This document shows positions 41,601-48,050 of a stretch of 64,000 nucleotides of DNA, in pieces (the first letter of the stretch is position 1; each line of letters starts with the position of its first letter). Under the pieces are notes generated by a model, which saw only the letters and a program-made list of their open reading frames with translations, had not been told where the DNA came from and did not search any database. Origin of the DNA: Cristatella mucedo. Its lineage: Eukaryota; Bryozoa; Phylactolaemata; Cristatellidae. The stretch lies in contig WPIO01000010.1 in NCBI GenBank assembly GCA_009760855.2, forward strand, positions 512,501-576,500, given 5' to 3'. Both the position numbers and the translations under genes were made by a program.

Positions 41601-41879
41601 GGCTATAATCACTTCGTGCCCCAAACGTGATTCGACCACCAGTCTCAGTAGACCAATATACCAGGCAGCACAGGATGGCCCCACTAGCAGACGGTTATTT
41701 AATATTACTTCAAGTCCAGTAGAGTGAGACACTGCAGAGAATGGTCAGAGCTATTGGCATTGGTACTTACTGGATGTATTCAGGCTCACACACAGGTCAC
41801 AGTACTGCTTGTCGGCATATATGAACCTGTCAATAGTTGATGCTGCATGATCGATGTCATTTCCACCGACGACACTCAT
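11542..41879 (-). CDS. NUP155: NUP155 nucleoporin, complete 34-exon gene
   Basis: Nup155 is an inner-ring scaffold nucleoporin: an N-terminal beta-propeller followed by a long alpha-solenoid, needed for nuclear pore assembly. Exons in transcript order: 41879-41771, 39022-38876, 38648-38552, 35661-35591, 35462-35367, 34868-34711, 31943-31841, 29793-29720, 29611-29520, 29422-29325, 29127-28975, 28850-28747, 24893-24726, 22935-22825, 22594-22457, 20549-20327, 20206-20077, 19386-19317, 19178-19051, 18412-18246, 17897-17704, 17245-17114, 17016-16939, 16745-16549, 16342-16192, 15322-15066, 14693-14567, 14421-14311, 13902-13782, 13689-13649, 13559-13520, 13392-13253, 13082-12973, 11683-11542. They sum to 4,278 nt (1,425 codons plus stop), against about 1,390 in vertebrates, with consistent phases throughout. 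The start ATG at 41879 matches the family N-terminus, but the frame is open upstream, so an extra 5' exon is possible. Confidence 0.92.
12973..13082 (-). CDS. NUP155: NUP155 exon 33
   Basis: It contains [15 protein letters not shown], matching the LHLL...HVLL solenoid block. Acceptor ATTGACAG, donor AG|GTGAGT. Confidence 0.85.
13253..13392 (-). CDS. NUP155: NUP155 exon 32
   Basis: It contains [13 protein letters not shown], equivalent to LLEVYDQLFK in vertebrate NUP155. The donor is AAG|GTACGC. A CT repeat follows in the intron. Confidence 0.88.
13520..13559 (-). CDS. NUP155: NUP155 exon 31 (40 nt)
   Basis: A very short exon, [12 protein letters not shown], bounded by CGGCAG and A|GTGAGC. 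It is required to keep phase between exons 30 and 32. Confidence 0.65.
13649..13689 (-). CDS. NUP155: NUP155 exon 30 (41 nt)
   Basis: A very short exon reading [14 protein letters not shown], bounded by CCGTGCAG and CTC|GTACGT. Phases match both neighbours. Confidence 0.65.
13782..13902 (-). CDS. NUP155: NUP155 exon 29
   Basis: It contains [17 protein letters not shown] and LWTDIL, a strongly conserved solenoid block. Donor CAAG|GTAGGT. Confidence 0.92.
14311..14421 (-). CDS. NUP155: NUP155 exon 28
   Basis: It begins [12 protein letters not shown] and ends [10 protein letters not shown], matching ARIQLQ...LDSELMDIT. Acceptor AATGCAG. Confidence 0.9.
14567..14693 (-). CDS. NUP155: NUP155 exon 27
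   Basis: It contains [15 protein letters not shown] and [11 protein letters not shown]. Donor GAG|GTGATC. Confidence 0.9.
15066..15322 (-). CDS. NUP155: NUP155 exon 26
   Basis: The longest exon: [34 protein letters not shown] and [13 protein letters not shown]. Acceptor TGCTTTCAG. Confidence 0.95.
15805..15838 (+). repeat. Two-copy 17-bp tandem repeat
   Basis: ACGAATCACGTGTCTTC occurs twice in tandem in a NUP155 intron, followed by a short inverted repeat GTCTTCAC...GTGAAGAC. Confidence 0.9.
16192..16342 (-). CDS. NUP155: NUP155 exon 25
   Basis: It contains [12 protein letters not shown], the Pro-rich [12 protein letters not shown] linker and SAEAEQ, like the KPGPPVLSSDP segment of the family. 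Confidence 0.92.
16549..16745 (-). CDS. NUP155: NUP155 exon 24
   Basis: It contains [19 protein letters not shown] and [11 protein letters not shown]. Acceptor TGTCGGTAG, donor CG|GTATAT. Confidence 0.92.
16939..17016 (-). CDS. NUP155: NUP155 exon 23
   Basis: Short charged helix [11 protein letters not shown]...RLIKEANL. Acceptor AACAACAG, donor TTG|GTAAGG. Confidence 0.85.
17114..17245 (-). CDS. NUP155: NUP155 exon 22
   Basis: It contains [20 protein letters not shown] followed by STDDALCSK, near-identical in type to ICPLLYSTDDAICSK. Confidence 0.93.
17441..17610 (-). mobile_element. tRNA-derived SINE (family 2) with LINE-like tail
   Basis: Read on the minus strand it has a tRNA-like head (GTCGAGCGGTTAAGGTGCTC, B-box-like GGGCTCGAGCCC). 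Its 3' part (GCGCCTGAATAGAGATTAAG, then TTCTC) resembles the 3' end of the LINE family in this window, and it ends in (TA)n. A G-run interrupts the head. Confidence 0.65.
17704..17897 (-). CDS. NUP155: NUP155 exon 21
   Basis: It contains [20 protein letters not shown] and [13 protein letters not shown], matching LWKLLCEHQF. Acceptor TCCTCTGCAG. Confidence 0.94.
18246..18412 (-). CDS. NUP155: NUP155 exon 20
   Basis: An Ala-rich frame ending [12 protein letters not shown], chosen because its phases join exons 19 and 21. The sequence itself is weakly conserved. Acceptor ATTTCTAG, donor A|GTGAGT. Confidence 0.65.
19051..19178 (-). CDS. NUP155: NUP155 exon 19
   Basis: It contains [20 protein letters not shown], aligning with the first solenoid helices. 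Donor AG|GTAAGT. The 5' edge rests on a CTGTAG acceptor that keeps phase. Confidence 0.75.
19317..19386 (-). CDS. NUP155: NUP155 exon 18 (70 nt)
   Basis: It encodes [19 protein letters not shown], matching IWDASLVVERIFKSGN. Acceptor TTTCAATTGCAG, donor GTG|GTAAGC. Confidence 0.85.
20077..20206 (-). CDS. NUP155: NUP155 exon 17
   Basis: It contains [20 protein letters not shown], the KHNG-like block at the end of the propeller. Donor GG|GTACGT. The frame stays open into the intron to 19578, but conservation stops at the donor and resumes in exon 18. Confidence 0.9.
20327..20549 (-). CDS. NUP155: NUP155 exon 16
   Basis: It contains [17 protein letters not shown], equivalent to SAWATRAFFRYGGE, then a Ser/Pro/Gly-rich linker. 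Donor G|GTATGC. Confidence 0.9.
22138..22290 (-). mobile_element. tRNA-derived SINE (family 1)
   Basis: Minus-strand copy with the AATAAATATTAGCTGATT tail side, the conserved body and the GGTTTTGGGTTCGAATCC B-box side. It lies in a NUP155 intron. Confidence 0.7.
22457..22594 (-). CDS. NUP155: NUP155 exon 15
   Basis: It contains [16 protein letters not shown], at the position of EDQACATCLILACS. Acceptor GGATTCAG. The 3' edge, AAG|GTTTAG, was chosen for phase and is less certain. Confidence 0.7.
22825..22935 (-). CDS. NUP155: NUP155 exon 14
   Basis: It contains [20 protein letters not shown] and SFFKMHK, the [12 protein letters not shown] signature of NUP155. Confidence 0.95.
23660..24660 (-). 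mobile_element. LINE family A, 3' RT fragment
   Basis: On the minus strand, frames at 24383-24655 encode [18 protein letters not shown] and [13 protein letters not shown], the C-terminal part of a CR1/L2-type reverse transcriptase ORF. The 3' end, at about 23660-23730, carries the family hairpin and an ATT-rich tail. Confidence 0.75.
24726..24893 (-). CDS. NUP155: NUP155 exon 13
   Basis: It contains [13 protein letters not shown] and [18 protein letters not shown], the [16 protein letters not shown] block. Confidence 0.95.
25680..26240 (-). mobile_element. LINE family B, 3' RT fragment
   Basis: The minus-strand frame at 25792-26103 reads [16 protein letters not shown] and then a [11 protein letters not shown] block typical of non-LTR RT C-termini. 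It differs from family A and shares its 3' region with 44785-45095. The tail side is TGTAATGTA-like. Confidence 0.7.
26868..28037 (+). mobile_element. LINE family A copy, RT domain to 3' tail
   Basis: It encodes [11 protein letters not shown] (the RT YADD box), then [20 protein letters not shown] and [19 protein letters not shown]. It ends in the GCGCCTAGAGAGAGATTAAG hairpin region and (ATT)n tail. Frameshifts and stops make it inactive. Confidence 0.88.
28747..28850 (-). CDS. NUP155: NUP155 exon 12
   Basis: It contains [20 protein letters not shown] and [12 protein letters not shown]. Acceptor CCTCCCCAG, donor CAG|GTGAGT. Confidence 0.93.
28975..29127 (-). CDS. NUP155: NUP155 exon 11
   Basis: It contains [12 protein letters not shown], then [19 protein letters not shown] and [13 protein letters not shown], a highly conserved propeller block. 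Confidence 0.96.
29325..29422 (-). CDS. NUP155: NUP155 exon 10
   Basis: It contains [17 protein letters not shown] and HLVAISHTG. Acceptor TTTATTAG, donor G|GTACCG. Confidence 0.95.
29520..29611 (-). CDS. NUP155: NUP155 exon 9
   Basis: It contains [18 protein letters not shown], matching VYDLGQDGQGMSRVASVS. Donor AA|GTGAGT. Confidence 0.93.
29720..29793 (-). CDS. NUP155: NUP155 exon 8 (74 nt)
   Basis: It contains [20 protein letters not shown], then SIQ, matching [20 protein letters not shown]. Confidence 0.93.
29900..31840. other. NUP155 intron sequence without recognised elements
   Basis: Unremarkable intronic DNA between exons 7 and 8. Several short ORFs lack any recognisable motif, and no repeat family was identified. 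Confidence 0.5.
31841..31943 (-). CDS. NUP155: NUP155 exon 7
   Basis: It contains [17 protein letters not shown], matching AGWFSQRCRKINHSKSS. Acceptor TTTTAATAG, donor G|GTAAGC. Confidence 0.93.
32910..34155 (+). mobile_element. LINE family A copy, degraded
   Basis: It matches the copies at 26.9 kb and 56 kb from the region before the RT YADD box to the 3' hairpin and ATT tail. Many stops. It encodes fragments such as [19 protein letters not shown]. Confidence 0.85.
34711..34868 (-). CDS. NUP155: NUP155 exon 6
   Basis: It contains [20 protein letters not shown] and [18 protein letters not shown], among the most conserved NUP155 propeller blades. Confidence 0.96.
35367..35462 (-). CDS. NUP155: NUP155 exon 5
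   Basis: It contains [20 protein letters not shown], then LGVTF. Acceptor CGTTGCAG, donor A|GTAAGC. Confidence 0.95.
35591..35661 (-). CDS. NUP155: NUP155 exon 4 (71 nt)
   Basis: It contains [20 protein letters not shown], then PKP. Acceptor TTCTTTCAG. Confidence 0.95.
36030..36632 (+). mobile_element. LINE family A 3' fragment
   Basis: It covers the HWLP-like region (frameshifted) through GDRAFSSY, to the CTAGAACGAGGCGAGTTCTC hairpin and (ATT)n tail. Confidence 0.82.
36690..36871 (+). mobile_element. LINE family A 3' end fragment
   Basis: Diverged copy of only the last about 180 bp, including TACCTAAAAAGAGATTTAGT and an ATTATAATTA tail. Confidence 0.65.
37545..37670 (+). mobile_element. 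LINE family A 3' end fragment
   Basis: A short remnant with the GGGAAGTTCTCTGATGATGC hairpin side and a (TTA)n tail. Confidence 0.55.
38552..38648 (-). CDS. NUP155: NUP155 exon 3
   Basis: It contains [20 protein letters not shown], then [12 protein letters not shown], a hallmark of NUP155. Confidence 0.96.
38876..39022 (-). CDS. NUP155: NUP155 exon 2
   Basis: It contains [30 protein letters not shown]. Acceptor TGTTGTTGCAG, donor C|GTATCC. Confidence 0.94.
39133..39176. repeat. Perfect 21-bp palindrome, 2-nt loop
   Basis: Arms 39133-39153 and 39156-39176 are exact reverse complements around TG. It is followed by a direct repeat of CATTCAACAACG. It lies in NUP155 intron 1. Confidence 0.92.
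40058..41057 (-). mobile_element. LINE family A copy, 3' part, split by a SINE
   Basis: Minus-strand RT remnant reading [40 protein letters not shown] and LLADLHWLP. Its 3' hairpin and ATT tail are at about 40058-40125. The 5' part resumes at 41250-41345 after a SINE. Confidence 0.87.
41058..41249 (+). mobile_element. tRNA-derived SINE (family 1), full length
   Basis: The best-preserved copy: a tRNA-like head with A-box-like GGCTCACTAGG and B-box GGTTCGAATCC, then the body and (TTTA)n tail. It is inserted in a minus-strand LINE; AAGT flanks it as a possible short target duplication. Confidence 0.88.
41250..41345 (-). mobile_element. LINE family A copy, 5' part beyond the SINE
   Basis: Continuation of the LINE copy at 40058-41057, encoding [18 protein letters not shown] on the minus strand (the RT YADD box). 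Confidence 0.82.
41771..41879 (-). CDS. NUP155: NUP155 exon 1 (start codon)
   Basis: It encodes [20 protein letters not shown] and [12 protein letters not shown], matching the LIDRQLQEDRMYPDLSELL helix of the family. Donor A|GTAAGT. The frame is open upstream after a TTTTTAAAG, so translation could start in an earlier exon. Confidence 0.82.
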
Positions 41880-42989
41880 GTCACGTATTGCCACAGCCTT
41901 TAAAAAGTCGACATATAGTAAATCATTAGAACAGAGTACAAATTTAACAACATCCTACAAAGTAAGCATTCATTAAGAAAAACATCAAACCCTCATAAAG
42001 TCCTTACATGCCGAGATCATCAACAGAATGTACAGTTCAAACAAATCATTTACTCGTTTTCCTTTAATCCATCCTCTCCCATCGCATGTACTGAGTGAGA
42101 TGCACGTGTTGCTTAAAACAACAGTATGACAGATGTACAGGTGATAATAAGCCCTTCGGCAGGCTGCTTCAAGATAGCAGTCACCATGTCAAGAGCTAAC
42201 ACCTGTTGTAGAGAGGATCTCCAACTAGAAGCTCTACACTAATCAGCTTGACAAACTAATCTAAAGAGCGATAGAAAAATTTTGTACACCCCCCATGCAC
42301 CAACGACAGCTGCATATCAGCGGCAACACAGCCTGCAGCTGGAGATGACAGCTCAGGGCTATCGGAGACTTCACCAAGTGGGGAACATGTTTTTGCAATG
42401 GACGAATTACCTCAAATAAAAATCTACAATAAAAGAAGCAATGTGGATGTGACAGCATATATGGCAGATAGCATTACCTCTCTAAAAGAGAACACTCGAT
42501 TCTAAAGCAGCAAATGCCAGGCTCCGAGGAAATTCTGTCGTGCTCAATTAGTGAATGACCCACATACACCCACCATTAAACACGGACAGCCCTGTTATTC
42601 GTTGGATCTGGCGTCAATTTCTAGACCCCTAGTCACCTTTGGATCACGCTGAATACAAGTCGGGAATCACTGTACTTGCAAAGCCGTGGGGGCAGCACAT
42701 ATTTTTATAGTTTTCATGCACTACTTGGCATTTCAAAAGAAAAAATGGCACAATGGATTCCTACGAAATCACAGTGAGACTATTGATAAACGAAGTCAGA
42801 GGTGATGGTAAATTTAAAGATGTCGAACTTTTGTAGCCTCTAAAACATGGGCCATAACGAGAACATATATACTGTGGCTTGGAATTAGGGATACTCCTAG
42901 CCTGCAAATGTAGCAAACCTCAAAAACCCAGCCAATACAATAACCTACAGGTATTTCTTCTATAAACTAGCACTCATAAGCTACTTCTC

Positions 42990-43455
42990 ATCGACCAGCA
43001 CCTGCTCCTTATCAAGCAGCAGATCGACTTTAAGGCTATGTCACTCACTTTTAGGTCGCTTCATTCTTTTGCTCTGGTCTACATATCACTAACACGTCCT
43101 AATGAGGCTTCACTTCATACCTGCTCTTCTGACTTCTAGTCGGCTGTGCATCTAACATACTTCAAATTCTTGGGAGAGAGAGAGAGCGAGCTTTCAGTTA
43201 GAATGCGACACAAGCCTGGAAATCACTCTCCACTGACGTCAAAACATTTTTTTGACCTGATAATATTTAAAAAGAAGCTACCCACCCACTTGGCATTTAT
43301 ACCATACGTGGGAATTGTCCTGTGCGTGCGTATGAGTGCTGAAATTGTGAAAATGTAATAACTAACCAACTTATATATTCCTTTCCATTATCTGTAGTGC
43401 CTAGAAAGCGGTTACGTTTTCAACGGGTGCTATATACATGGTTTATTATAATTAT
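42990..43455 (+). mobile_element. LINE family A 3' fragment, degraded
   Basis: It retains the QQIDFK...[10 protein letters not shown]-like region and a diverged 3' end (GCCTAGAAAGCGGTTACG, TTTATTATAATTATT). Confidence 0.6.
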
Positions 43456-43508
43456 TTACAACCGTCTACACAGCGGCAACATAACAACCCTTCACACAGC
43501 AGCATCAC

Positions 43509-43676
43509 AAAAATAAATAAACAAATCCTAGCTAATTAAACAATCTCCTTTTGTATAGCGACAGAAGTGCCTTTACGGCTACCACCAGTGCTTACAGTGG
43601 CGATAAAGAATCGCCCACCACAGGAATCGAAACCACGACCTCGGGACCGAGGTCGTGCAAGCAACCACCTTACCTC
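43509..43676 (-). mobile_element. tRNA-derived SINE (family 1)
   Basis: Minus-strand copy with the AAATAAATAAACAAATCC tail side, conserved body and tRNA-like head. The 5' end is truncated at CTTACC. Confidence 0.75.
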
Positions 43677-44073
43677 ACACAGCAGCAATTCAACAATCCT
43701 TCATATATCAGCAACACAACAGTCCTTCACCCAGACTAGCCGAAAGGAATACAATTGTACCTTGCTGACTAGGATGTATAAAACAGTACTGGATGGTAGT
43801 AAGTGTGACATGCCATGCGCAGATAAAGTGTGAGCAAGGTCATTAGCAGCATTGGGCATCGGCACATTCACCTAATCATCAGGATTATGAATGGCCTCAT
43901 AGCTCTCTGGACAAGTGCATACAACCTCAAACGGCAAATATTACTGACATCAGCAGCTAGACTCGACCGTTAGGTGCCGGTCTGCTGCATAAAGCATTGG
44001 CCGACAACAGAAATCTGTCTGCATTTATACCACAAACAGCAGAAAAAAAGGAACTATACCGTACCACTGGGAG

Positions 44074-44075
<2 letters not shown>

Positions 44076-44155
<80 letters not shown>
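44076..44155. repeat. (GA)n microsatellite
   Basis: About 40 uninterrupted GA units. They give artificial Arg-Glu or Ser-Leu ORFs on both strands. Confidence 0.97.
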
Positions 44156-44163
<8 letters not shown>

Positions 44164-44385
44164 ATTGGGCTACCTGGCCACATAATCGGTCGGAGCCAAA
44201 ACACCACAGCAAGAGCCAGGGAAGCAAATGCAACAAATGCTAACACGGACCGTTATGTGGCCAAGATTCACATGCTAAAATCACCTTGACATGCCTGGAA
44301 AAGATAATCTAAGGACCACATGATCCAGGATCGCATTTCATTGCGCTAGCTAACTCCCGCTATTACCTGCATGTAGCAGCATATC

Positions 44386-44504
44386 ATAAAAAATATTAGC
44401 TGATTAAACATTATTTGTATAACGACAGAAGAACTTCAACGGCTATCACCGCCGCTTGCATTAGGCAATAAAGGATCGCCCACTACAGGACTCGAACCCA
44501 CGAC
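44386..44504 (-). mobile_element. tRNA-derived SINE (family 1), truncated
   Basis: Tail side AAATATTAGCTGATTAAAC, body and B-box GGGTTCGAGTCC are present. The tRNA-like head runs directly into a pyrimidine microsatellite at 44505. Confidence 0.7.
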
Positions 44505-44533
44505 TTGTCTCTCTCTCTCTGTCTGTCTCTCTC

Positions 44534-44588
<55 letters not shown>

Positions 44589-44620
44589 GCTCACTGCCTC
44601 TGGGTGTGTCTGTCTGTCTC
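44505..44620. repeat. (CT)n/(GTCT)n microsatellite
   Basis: Alternating TCTC and GTCT units, directly abutting the truncated SINE. Confidence 0.95.
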
Positions 44621-44784
44621 TCTCCCCCACAGATCCCCCCACAGAAGCACTCAATAGACAAGAAAAAAGAGCACAAATGCACAGCACTCCCATGCAAACA
44701 ATAGTTCCATTGCTGACTGCTAAGTAACTATTGCAAGAAAAAATTGGCAAAAATTTAGAACAGTTGACAGCGGTCTATAGATCG

Positions 44785-45095
44785 AGAACTATCCTAGGAT
44801 CCCAGATGGCAGCATGCAACGACAACTACTCTCCTACTGCCGACTATGGCTCATCCTTTTCAGCGATCCTGAGCTGCTACTTCTATGCTACTCACTACCT
44901 CAACTGCTCTCCTGACTCTGCTATGCTTCCCACTTTCTCTTTGTTGCGTGAGACGAAGTCTGTTGGCTACCGAATGCGTACCGAAAGCCGCTTAGGCTGT
45001 GAGTGCGCTATACAAAACTCTCCTGCGTAACACCCACATGGTCTTTATGACTTTGTGGAGTTACAGACGGAGATACATTACATTACATTACCTGC
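44785..45095 (+). mobile_element. LINE family B 3' fragment
   Basis: It encodes LSCYFYATHYLNCSPDSAML, then [18 protein letters not shown], closely matching the minus-strand copy at 25.7-26.1 kb. It ends in an (ATTAC)n tail. Confidence 0.75.
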
Positions 45096-45931
45096 ACATC
45101 GTATATTCGACAAGCTAGTGCAGTGCAACATTCTTAGCAGCTACAGATGGCTTGACTCATTAGCTCTAGAGCAGCAGACCTAGCCTAAAAAATGCGTACA
45201 ACCTGCTTTGTCAGATTTTTATATGCATCTACAAACTGCACACAGCACTAAGAAGACCGTGATTTGCTCTACACCTAATGGATGCAGACAGCATACGACT
45301 ACTGTAGAAGACGTCAAAACTTAGGTTCCCTTTGCGATTTATATTACGAACCTCTTATAGTAGTTAGTCTACCAGTAGCTCAACCCAGTTCGTACGGTCA
45401 ACGGACACGAGAAGAGAACGCGGACAAGATAATTCTATGCCTAATGCGAGAGAAAAGATTAGCCCAACAGCGAATGGAATTCGTCATGAGTTGTACAGTA
45501 CGCAAAACTTGAGCCTACTAAAAAATACATAAGTCAAGACTTCACCAAGAGTTAATTGCTAAGCAGAGAAGAGCAGAACAGACGAGCGTTAACTACGGCT
45601 ACATTATTACTGCAACAGCCGCATCGACGCCCGCGAACATCCTACGGGTCCGGTAAGACCGCCTGCAGGTTATCCTTGCCTCCGCCGGCTTCGTTCGCAG
45701 ACTGATCATCGTTTGCGAAACTCGATGCTATCATCTATCATAAGACACGCTGCACTCAAGAGCACCGACACGATTAACGATTTTCGACACTGGCAGCCAC
45801 TTAATACCCTAAAAGTAAACCTTCTCGACTAAATTAAACTAAGTCTAACCCCTCATCGCGGCTCATGCTCATAACGAACGCCATCTGATACAGAAGTAAA
45901 GACACGGAAAGTTTACCATAGTTTGGGCTAC

Positions 45932-46002
45932 CGGATGGCCTCTTTCAGCGTGCCGCCAAAATGAAGGGTGCCATCTTTAACGGAAGCGGAATCGGCGTCC
46001 AT
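45932..46002 (-). CDS. Possible orphan first exon
   Basis: A minus-strand ATG frame of 23 codons (MDADSASVKDGTLHFGGTLK, then EAI) ends at a CCG|GTAGCC donor. The phase does not fit NUP155 exon 1 at 41771-41879, and no partner exon was found. It may be chance. Confidence 0.2.
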
Positions 46003-46214
46003 AGATCCAATGACTCGCTACATTGCTTCCGGTTTAATTAGCTCTCCACACACGACTCAGAACGCCAGAATAAAGACATGTACTTATCTTTTCTCCGATG
46101 AACCCCTATTGCCCTTCTGTGAAAAAGGTTCATTTTCCAGATTGACACAGTTGTTCATGAGACTGCTGGATGTCGACGAGATTCGTCTGTCAGTGTCGGG
46201 ATGAATGTGTTTAC

Positions 46215-46370
46215 CGGTAAAAAATATAATTCATTTACATAGCGCAGTAAGAGAACTTACTCTCTATTCAGGCACTTCACACATGATGCCATAGGGTTCG
46301 AACCAGAGACCTCAGTAATCAAATATAGACCTTGGTCGAGGCCAGCACTGTAGCCACTGGGTGGTACCAC
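46215..46370 (-). mobile_element. tRNA-derived SINE (family 2)
   Basis: Minus-strand copy with a B-box-like TGGTTCGAACCC, CGACCAAGGTCT, then the LINE-like 3' segment GAAGTGCCTGAATAGAGAGT and AAGTTCTC. Same family as 17441-17610. Confidence 0.65.
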
Positions 46371-47027
46371 TGCGTACGTAGATTTCGGTAAATCCTTGCA
46401 AACCATATTAGGGGCAGCTGTTTCGGTCTCTAATACGAGCCCATACGCTGCATGATATTGCCACACCTGCTAGTTATGCCAACCAGTTATGGCGCAGCGC
46501 TTGCAAACTCGTACCAAGAACGGCCACCGACACTGCGGCGCAATACATTCTCACGATAAACATATCCGCCCGCAGCCGAGAGTATTACTGGTAATGCAAG
46601 ACAGATCTAAAAAGTGGCTCGAGGCGGCACATGTCATTGCGGCGTCCCGAAGGTGCCTCTTTGGCGCACTGCTCGATCTTTGCTCGGTAGAAAGGACTCG
46701 GGTCGAAGAGTTGTTAGAAAATAAACGTTTCTGTAATCAGGTCGCTGCTAAACAGTGACGACTGTATCCTCCGGTATCTTGGCACATCGCCCATTGACAC
46801 TAAGCCAGATCGTCGATTCTGGCTTAACTCTAGCAGGCAGGGGTACCTCAGCGTGGCCGAGCGAGCAGTAACTATCTACTGAGCCTCCTTTAGCTCCTTC
46901 CCCTCCCCCTCCGTTCCAAAAGCCAGCCAGCCTCTCACCCGGGTGGCAAATACCATTGCAGATTTAGTAAACTTGAAAATCAAATTATGGTACGTAAAGG
47001 CGAGCTCGCTAGCCGGCTCCAGAGATG

Positions 47028-47164
47028 AGTAGTATGTGATTTTACCTTATTACAGCCTCACCCTCATCCAAGACAATTCTACATTTCGGCCTCGCCAGGC
47101 TCGGCCTCATTTGAAATATCTTAGATGAGTGGATGTCGGTAATAAGGTAAAATCACACACTACT
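47028..47164. repeat. Left foldback hairpin
   Basis: Arms 47028-47053 and 47139-47164 are 26-bp inverted repeats with one mismatch, starting AGTAGT and ending ACTACT. The interior is also partly palindromic (CATTTCGGCCTCGCC against GGCGAGGCCGAAATG). Confidence 0.85.
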
Positions 47165-47205
47165 CTATATTTACTACTCCAAACTTGGTGGATATACAAT
47201 AGTAA
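47159..47205 (+). repeat. Left terminal inverted repeat of the Polinton-like element
   Basis: ACTACTCTA, TACTCCA and ATATAC-A-ATAGTAA here match the reverse complement of about 60240-60284, with a few gaps. A second related copy, TACTACTACTCC, follows at about 47256. Confidence 0.65.
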
Positions 47206-47349
47206 CATTTTTTCTAAATATCTTAGCTGAATAGGGTAACATTTTAGACTATTATACTACTACTCCCCCAAACTTAATAATTTTTTTTTATAAAAGTCAA
47301 CCACTTGATAATTTTACTTAAAGAAAAATAATATTCTGAAATTAACATA

Positions 47350-48050
47350 TTTTCAAGACGTGAGGGTGAATCATTTAATGATTATGCTAAAAGATTAGTT
47401 TCTTCCTATGAGAAAGTGTTTGGAGTTAAGCCTTCTTTTAATAAAAAATATGGTTCAACATCAAGAGTTGTTATCTATCCTGTTTCTGCAACTGATGATA
47501 TAAAAGAAATAATTGAAAAACTGTCTGTTAATCAAATAACTAAACCAAAACTCACAGAGGTAACTGTTTCTGTAAAGAAGCAAAACGTCTTTGTAAAATA
47601 GAGACTAGTGGTTGGTTTTTAGGTAGAAGAAGTTTTAGTGCAAATGGGATAGACTATGAATATGAAGGCTTTTAATTAGAAGATGCACATGATCTTGATG
47701 TTTTAGGAGAAAATGTACTCCTGGTTAAGTAAATATTAAGAAAGATATTTATTGTTATCTTGGTAATGTAAAAAAGGGTCTTTTAATCCAAGTTAAATTA
47801 GAAAATGCAAAAAATGAGACTATATTTGCAACAATTTACGGGGGATCTCCTGAAACTTTAAATAGAGATTCTCATTTTAACTCAATTATTGGAAAATATT
47901 GTTCTACTTTTGAAACTATTGTTGAAGAATGGAATTAAGGAGTATCAACTTGTAGAATAGTTGGTATTGTTAATGCTTTTGCGAAATTTACACGGTTTAC
48001 TCCACAAATTGTAGGATCTTATTGTAGTTTACCTAAAAAAATTACAAAAT
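47350..48050 (+). pseudogene. Remnant ORFs at the left end of the Polinton-like element
   Basis: Short frames broken by stops (for example 61 codons at 47416) lead into the polymerase. They are likely a decayed upstream gene or the polymerase N-terminal region. I see no diagnostic motif. Confidence 0.4.

Larger units (their letters stand above)
41880..47027. other. Intergenic repeat-rich region
   Basis: Upstream of NUP155. It contains LINE and SINE fragments and microsatellites (listed separately). ORFs of 60-90 codons at 45282, 45968 and 46489 on the + strand have no recognisable motif. A possible orphan first exon lies at 45932-46002 on the minus strand. Confidence 0.5.

Noticed and set aside
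43974-44246. ORFs with Arg-Glu or Ser-Leu repeats
   Set aside because: Direct translation of the (GA)n microsatellite; no gene.
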